A DNA stretch of 64,000 nt from Polaromonas sp. GTDB lineage: Bacteria; Pseudomonadota; Gammaproteobacteria; Burkholderiales; Burkholderiaceae_C. The first letter of the stretch is position 1, and the number at the start of each line of letters is the position of its first letter. The stretch is from positions 434,001-498,000 of the forward strand of contig NZ_JACPOF010000015.1 in NCBI RefSeq assembly GCF_016185115.1, read 5' to 3'. A program made the position numbers and the translations under genes. The notes beneath the pieces were generated by a model. That model did not search any database. It was not told the DNA's origin and was given only the letters and a program-made list of their open reading frames with translations. Of this stretch, positions 58,880-64,000 are shown piece after piece.

Positions 58880-59632
58880 ATGAAACAAAATCGTGTCGTT
58901 ATAGTTACTGGTGGGGGCCGCGGTATTCCCGCTGCTGTCGTTAAGAGGTTTTCAGCAGAGGGCGCGCGTGTCGCTGTCGTGGACCTCCTGCTCGAGCGAG
59001 CTCAGGACTGCGTGCAACAAGTCAATGCATCCGGCAAGGGGCAGGCAAAAGCCTTTCAGTGTGACGTCAGATCTTGGGACTCAGTGCAGCGAATGGTGAA
59101 TGACGTCCGGGCTGCTTACGGACCCGCAGACGTCTTGGTTAACGCTGCGGGCAGCTATTTTCAGTATAAGTTGCCACATGAGACTACTGAAGAGGAATGG
59201 GATTCGGTTGTAGATTCCAACATGAAGGGCGTGTTTTTGTGTTGTAAGGCAGTTTTGCCGGACATGATGGCAAACGGAGGAGGTCGAATCATTAACTTCG
59301 CGTCAAACGCCGCCCGTTCCGTTGCAACAGCGCTAGGAATTGAGTACACAGCCGCAAAAACTGGGGTACTTGGCATCACCAGGCATTTGGCCAAGGAGTA
59401 TGCAAAGTACAACATCTTGGTCAATACACTTGCACCTGGACCGACTGATGTGGACCGAGTTAAAGAAACCACGTCCGATGAGTTTTATGCCGCTATCCCC
59501 AAAACTATTCCACTTGGCCGGTACGCTCAAGCAGATGAAATTGCCGCAGTAGTTGAATTTCTTGCGTCGGATGGCGCAAGCTTCATTACTGGCGCAACTA
59601 TAGATGCCAACGGCGGCATCATTATGGTGTAA
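58880..59632 (+). CDS. Short-chain dehydrogenase/reductase with GIP in place of GIG
   Basis: VVIVTGGGRGIPAAVVKRFSAEGARVAVVDLL; YTAAK active site. Confidence 0.9.
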   Translation: MKQNRVVIVTGGGRGIPAAVVKRFSAEGARVAVVDLLLERAQDCVQQVNASGKGQAKAFQCDVRSWDSVQRMVNDVRAAYGPADVLVNAAGSYFQYKLPHETTEEEWDSVVDSNMKGVFLCCKAVLPDMMANGGGRIINFASNAARSVATALGIEYTAAKTGVLGITRHLAKEYAKYNILVNTLAPGPTDVDRVKETTSDEFYAAIPKTIPLGRYAQADEIAAVVEFLASDGASFITGATIDANGGIIMV

Positions 59633-59683
59633 AGACGGAGCTGGTTGATGCGATTGGACGCGCTCGAAGCCTGCTCCAGTCGC

Positions 59684-61006
59684 TCAAGCGCCTCGACGTT
59701 TCTTGCCAACCGCGGGCGAGGAATCAAGCGCCAGGTAAAGCCGGCTAAGCGCGTCCCGGATCTCTTCTTGGTACTGATAGTCATCATAGCTCTGATGCTG
59801 TACACCAGAAAGTCCATGCGATTGGAGATGGCCCCGAGTTTCCTTACTAACCTTTAGGCTGGCGAGTAAAGTCTCAACCCCTGACCTGATTCTTTTGGTA
59901 GAGAAATCTTTGATACCAGCTGCTGCTTCACATGCCCAGTCACTTAGCGTCGTCCCTGCAATGTGAGTTATTCCACCATCAGTAGACAAAGCATACTTCC
60001 CGGTCGAATTGCATTGATCCAGTGCCTTTCTCGCTTGGGGGATGAGGTAAACCGGATGGATTCGAGCGGGACGTCCAGATCTGCCTTTTTTGTCTATTAA
60101 CGTGAATCGGTCTGATTTGATGTTAGCTGTTAGAAGGCGCCCTAGTTGAGCCAATCGTTGAGCGCCAGTAAGTAGGTGAAGTCTTAGAACGGCACCTTTG
60201 AAGCCTGGCATGTCCCTAATAATGGACCAATAAAGTCGAAGTTCATCTAATTCGAGAGGATTTTTGTCCGGCAGATTGTTTGAATTGTCTGGTGAAGTTT
60301 CTGCGGCTGGATTGAACGTAATCTTGAACTTTTCGAAAAGCTTCGGGACAGATGGTTTTGTTTTTACTGCCTTTGCTGTTTGATAGGCGGCGCGCAAATA
60401 AGTCCGCACCTTATTAGCGGTCCTTCCCTTTTTTTGCTCGATAACGCGTCGCATTATTTCGACCACGTGATCGACCGTCATTTCTGAAGCGGGCAGTTCA
60501 GATATGGATGGCCACGGTTCATAAACATGAACCTTGAAGATCGAACGAGCCTCGCTGTGAGATATCTTTTCGTTTTGCTCCAGGTAGTCGCAGTAGGCTT
60601 CCAGGAGGTGCTTAACTGTCGCAGTTTCTTGTTCCGTTGCAGCGAGCTGCTGAACACGTGCGATCTTGGCTTTTTCTGCGAGAAGGGCCGGGCGCCCCCC
60701 TTGGGCCTTGTGATTCAAGTGCTCTTGTGCAAGCTTCTGGGCTTGAAATTCAGCTGCAGCAATTGAGAAGCCTTTGGCCGAAGGAGACAGCGATTTAGGT
60801 GGTGCTGACGAGTCATAACTGCCGATGGGGACCCGCTCACTTTTGAGTCCGAAGCTGTATCGCCAATAAAAGGTTACCGTGCCATTGCTGTGCTTACGCA
60901 CTTGAAGGGCGCCGGTAGGAATGATCTTTCTCAGTGTTGAGAAACGACCAACTGGCGACTGATTAATGAGTTGACTTGGAGTGAGCTTATTGAGGGACGC
61001 TTGCAT
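59684..61006 (-). CDS. Tyrosine recombinase/integrase (P4-like)
   Basis: LRLHLLTGAQRLAQLGRL (Arg I), FSTKRIRSGVETLLASLKVSKETRGHLQSHGLSGVQHQSYDDY (Arg II, His, Tyr); start inferred at 61006 with agg upstream. Confidence 0.82.
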   Translation of the reverse strand: MQASLNKLTPSQLINQSPVGRFSTLRKIIPTGALQVRKHSNGTVTFYWRYSFGLKSERVPIGSYDSSAPPKSLSPSAKGFSIAAAEFQAQKLAQEHLNHKAQGGRPALLAEKAKIARVQQLAATEQETATVKHLLEAYCDYLEQNEKISHSEARSIFKVHVYEPWPSISELPASEMTVDHVVEIMRRVIEQKKGRTANKVRTYLRAAYQTAKAVKTKPSVPKLFEKFKITFNPAAETSPDNSNNLPDKNPLELDELRLYWSIIRDMPGFKGAVLRLHLLTGAQRLAQLGRLLTANIKSDRFTLIDKKGRSGRPARIHPVYLIPQARKALDQCNSTGKYALSTDGGITHIAGTTLSDWACEAAAGIKDFSTKRIRSGVETLLASLKVSKETRGHLQSHGLSGVQHQSYDDYQYQEEIRDALSRLYLALDSSPAVGKKRRGA

Positions 61007-61020
61007 AATCCTGAGGTGTT

Positions 61021-61097
61021 CCGTTGCCAGACCGTTGCCAGACCGTTGCCAGACCGTTGCCAGACCGTTGCCAGACCGTTGCCAGACCGTTGCCAGA
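61021..61097. repeat. Perfect 11-bp tandem repeat, 7 copies of ccgttgccaga
   Basis: Counted directly: seven exact contiguous units from 61021 to 61097, just upstream of the integrase start. Confidence 0.97.
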
Positions 61098-61210
61098 ATT
61101 TTAGCCGATGTTCGTATATCGCATTGGACGTCGTTGAACAATAAAATGTTATATATCAATGACTTGCGTTAATTTAACTTGTCCAGTGGAATCCAATAAA
61201 ATCCAATTTT

Positions 61211-61260
61211 TAGGACTCATAATCCTTTGGTCGTAGGTTCAAGTCCTACACGCCCTACCA
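61211..61260 (+). tRNA. 3' half of a CAU-anticodon tRNA (Met- or Ile2-like), probable attachment site
   Basis: taggactcataatcctttggtcgtaggttcaagtcctacacgccctacca: anticodon loop CTCATAA, T-arm GTAGG/TTCAAGT/CCTAC, 3' CCA; no 5' half upstream. Confidence 0.82.
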
Positions 61261-61277
61261 TTTATCTTTTCTCAATG

Positions 61278-61317
61278 CGCCTCAGCATCCGTTCGGGTCT
61301 GGGGCGTTGCTGTTTTT
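61278..61317 (+). terminator. Intrinsic terminator downstream of the tRNA 3' end
   Basis: CGCCTCAG ... CTGGGGCG stem (one U-G pair) followed by ttgctgttttt. Confidence 0.55.
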
Positions 61318-61344
61318 GTTGTGTGATTTCTGGATAATGAACGC

Positions 61345-61776
61345 ATGAACATCGCCACAGCCCTCAAATCCGAAATCTCCCGCGTCGCCCGCAAGGAAGT
61401 TCGCGCTGAAGTCTCCGCCCTCAAATCGGCATCATCCCGGTACCGCTCCGACATCGCCGATTTGAAACGCCGCATCGCGCAACTGGAACGCCTTGTCGGT
61501 CAACTCAGCAAAGGCACTCGCAAGAGAGTTGCCGAAGCGTCTGATGCCCAACCCGCAACCGTCACTCGCTACAGCGCAAAAAATCTGGCCGCGTTGCGCA
61601 AGAAGCTGGGCTTGTCCGCAGCTGACTTTGGCAAGCTGTTGGGTGTATCCGGCGCCTCGGTCTATCTATGGGAGGACGGCAAGACCCGGCCGCGTGAGAA
61701 GAATATGCCCGCAATTTCCAGGCTGCGGGGGATGGGCAAGAAGGCTGCGCTTCAGCTACTTGCGACGCTCAAGTAG
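61345..61776 (+). CDS. Helix-turn-helix (XRE-like) protein
   Basis: NLAALRKKLGLSAADFGKLLGVSGASVYLWEDGKTRPRE. Confidence 0.85.
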   Translation: MNIATALKSEISRVARKEVRAEVSALKSASSRYRSDIADLKRRIAQLERLVGQLSKGTRKRVAEASDAQPATVTRYSAKNLAALRKKLGLSAADFGKLLGVSGASVYLWEDGKTRPREKNMPAISRLRGMGKKAALQLLATLK

Positions 61777-61815
61777 CGCCTTGTCCTTGCGCCTGGGCTT
61801 GGCGAGTTGCCCCGT

Positions 61816-62853
61816 TCAGGCTATCCGCCCGAACCAGATGACAGACAACAAAGCCCCGCTAGCCGCGATACACGCTGCCACCAGCGCAAGCAGGCCAGAG
61901 AGTTCGGTTTCGCGCCTGTGCACCTGCAGCTGCGAGCCGAGATTTTCATAGACGCTGCGTAATTTTTCTGCCGTGCCGGCGTAGTGATATTCGCCGCCTG
62001 TCATGCGCGCCACTTCGCGCAGTGTCGGTTCATCAAGCTGCAGGTAGATGGGCATGCCTTCGGCCGTGGCGCCATCTCCACCGACAGTACCCAGGCCCAC
62101 GACGTAGATCTTTACCCCGCGGTCGGCGGCCATCTTTGCTGCGGCAAGAGTGTCTACACCGGTGGTGCGGCGTCCATCGCTCAGCAGAATGATGGCGGCA
62201 GAGTTGTACGAGCCCGGCGCTACGGGCGTGATCTCTTTCGGTGGCGGCTTGTCCTTGTCATCCAGGCTGCGTCCGCGCAGCTGCCTGCCGAAGGTCATGC
62301 CGCTCAGGTCGATGCCGTGGTCGGGGAAGAGTTCTGCCAGGCACAGCACGATGGCGTTCCCTACCGCTGTGCCCATCTGCATCTGGAAGGCGTCGATAGC
62401 CGCGACCAGCGACGTGCGGTCAAGTGTTGCGGCCTGGGCCACCTGGGTGCTGCCGGCGAAGGTGACGAGCCCGACCTCAATGCCCTTGGGCAACTCCTTC
62501 AGGAAAGACTTGGCCGCGTCCTGGGCTGCCACCAGCCGGGTTGGTTTGACGTCAGTGACCCGCATGCTGAGCGACACGTCCATGGCCAGCATGATGGATG
62601 ACCTTGCCCATGGCAGCGGCACCTTTGCAACGGGTCGCGCTGCGGCCAGCAGCAGCACTGCGCTGGCAAGTAACAGCAGCACGGGCGGCACGTGCCTGCG
62701 CCAATTGCGTCCGGCTGTGGCGGCACGCACCATAGCCACGCTGCTGTAGCGCAGTGACGTTCTGCCGCGCCGGCGCAGCAGCCACAGGTAGGCCAATGGC
62801 AGCAGGGGCAGCGCAAGCAGCAGCCAGAGGTACTGCGGCCATAGAAAAAACAT
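61816..62853 (-). CDS. VWA-domain membrane protein (BatA/BatB-like)
   Basis: Hydrophobic N-terminus; SIMLAMDVSLSMRVTDVKPTRL MIDAS region; AIILLSDGRRTTGVD. Confidence 0.88.
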   Translation of the reverse strand: MFFLWPQYLWLLLALPLLPLAYLWLLRRRGRTSLRYSSVAMVRAATAGRNWRRHVPPVLLLLASAVLLLAAARPVAKVPLPWARSSIMLAMDVSLSMRVTDVKPTRLVAAQDAAKSFLKELPKGIEVGLVTFAGSTQVAQAATLDRTSLVAAIDAFQMQMGTAVGNAIVLCLAELFPDHGIDLSGMTFGRQLRGRSLDDKDKPPPKEITPVAPGSYNSAAIILLSDGRRTTGVDTLAAAKMAADRGVKIYVVGLGTVGGDGATAEGMPIYLQLDEPTLREVARMTGGEYHYAGTAEKLRSVYENLGSQLQVHRRETELSGLLALVAACIAASGALLSVIWFGRIA

Positions 62854-63022
62854 CGGGCAATCCTGTACGGTTATCGTGAGGAAGGACTGGCTTCGTCGAA
62901 TTTTGCGGCGTGGGGGCACGACATTCCCCGCAACACAGCAATATCGTGCCGCTTATGCCAGCGCTTGGCAAGTACTGGCCCCGCAGGTTTGTTCCGCAAG
63001 CCGGACCTGGGGTGCGATGTGT

Positions 63023-64000
63023 TTAAAGAATGATGTTGTTATTCGGTCTGAGCAGGCTCGGAACATCAGTTTCGCCAAGCATTTGTTTCAGCTCAATCTC
63101 AAGCAATCGGCAAACCTGCGCCATGGGCACATCGTTGGCGCCCCCTTCAAACGGGTTCTCGGTACTCTCCCCAACCTGGTACAGCGAGATATACATCCAG
63201 GAAATGAGCAAACTGAACGGTATGGCAAACCAGCTCATGTTGCCGGCGAGAAAACCGCCAACATGCGCATTGAGCTTGTCAAACTCGACCATGACGCCAA
63301 ACGGCAGCAGCACTGCAAAGCTCCACACAAAAATCGTGTTGATGATGGCGTACTGCCGTGGATAGGGGAAATTCTTTATACGCTCGGCCCTGCTTTGCTG
63401 GTCGATGAAGTCCTTGAGGGTTTTCTGCATTTCGGTGTGATGAAGAACCACCAAATTCTGTGCTGCGTAGAGCGCGCGTATGGCCTCGCTTTGTGCACCC
63501 ATGAGCCATGTCGCCTTGCCCCGCACGTGGGCGATCAATGCAAGCTCTTCTTCCGGCAGGTATTTCAGCAACTCATGGTCCAGCGATGTTTCCGTTTCCG
63601 GTACGGTGAAAAACGTCTTGCCATATTCGGCGTTCGACTGGCTTGATACGCTTTCCCAGATTCTCCGGGTACGAAGCTGGTACCGGAGTGCAGTCAGCCA
63701 GGCGAGATGGCGGTACACCAGCGCCCTTGATTTCTCGCGGTCAACCGGAAAGTCCCTGCTGATCAGGCCCCAGTAACGGCTGCCGGTGGCGATGGCTGTC
63801 CAGACCTGCTGTGCTTCCAGGGTGCGGCCATAAGTCTGCGCGTTCTTGAAGCCAACGATGAACGATGTGGCGGTTCCCAGCACGGCCACCACCACCCAGG
63901 GCAAGGCTACCCACTTCAGATCCAGTAATTGGTAGAGCACCACCGGCACGGTCGTGACAAGCGTAAGCACGTAGATTTTGCGCCGCGTCCAATGAAGAAA
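63023..64000 (-). CDS. Bestrophin-family anion channel-like protein, 5' truncated by window edge
   Basis: FIVGFKNAQTYGRTLEAQQVWTAIATGSRYWG; frame stays open to base 64000 (FLHWTRRKIY). Confidence 0.85.
   Translation of the reverse strand, partial: FLHWTRRKIYVLTLVTTVPVVLYQLLDLKWVALPWVVVAVLGTATSFIVGFKNAQTYGRTLEAQQVWTAIATGSRYWGLISRDFPVDREKSRALVYRHLAWLTALRYQLRTRRIWESVSSQSNAEYGKTFFTVPETETSLDHELLKYLPEEELALIAHVRGKATWLMGAQSEAIRALYAAQNLVVLHHTEMQKTLKDFIDQQSRAERIKNFPYPRQYAIINTIFVWSFAVLLPFGVMVEFDKLNAHVGGFLAGNMSWFAIPFSLLISWMYISLYQVGESTENPFEGGANDVPMAQVCRLLEIELKQMLGETDVPSLLRPNNNIIL

Larger units (their letters stand above)
1..61260. mobile_element. Right-hand portion of a putative tRNA-targeted integrative element/genomic island
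   Basis: Integrase next to partial tRNA at 61211..61260; catabolic cargo; GC-richer sequence begins immediately to the right; left end not in window. Confidence 0.5.

Noticed and set aside
59684-61006. Integrase considered as a pseudogene because HxxR reads KRIR
   Set aside because: Frame is intact with both Arg, His and Tyr regions present, and Lys at this position occurs in tyrosine recombinases; kept as a functional candidate
61021-61097. Tandem repeat considered as a CRISPR array
   Set aside because: Units are 11 bp with no spacers and no cas genes nearby
61160-61260. Complete tRNA gene
   Set aside because: Bases upstream of 61211 (gtccagtggaatccaataaaatccaattttt) cannot form the D-arm or the 5' acceptor strand; only a 3' half is present
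61984-63646. Plus-strand ORFs of 205, 199 and 256 aa
   Set aside because: Antisense to the VWA and bestrophin genes; composition typical of GC-rich shadow frames

Overview
The window looks like about 61 kb of accessory catabolic DNA from a Burkholderiales-type betaproteobacterium (inferred from gene content and style), followed by about 2.7 kb of different, visibly GC-richer sequence. The accessory part holds: two complete branched-chain-type (Liv) ABC transporters; a four-part Rieske ring-hydroxylating oxygenase (reductase, alpha, beta, ferredoxin); two FAH-family hydrolases; an extradiol-like two-domain VOC protein; a TauD-like and an M29/NicX-like protein; three SDRs; two FMN-dependent alpha-hydroxy-acid oxidases; two near-duplicate cupins; two citrate-synthase-superfamily proteins, one fused to a helix-turn-helix; four LysR and one GntR regulators. 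It also has ten tripartite-tricarboxylate-type (Bug/TctC) solute-binding proteins with no TctA/TctB partner in the window, and four NMT1/THI5-like proteins, two of which lack a signal peptide. The right end has a tyrosine recombinase, seven exact tandem copies of an 11-bp unit, and the 3' half of a CAU-anticodon tRNA. I read this as the right attachment site of an integrative element. I saw no transposase, CRISPR array or rRNA. All product calls come from reading motifs by eye; no database search was run.
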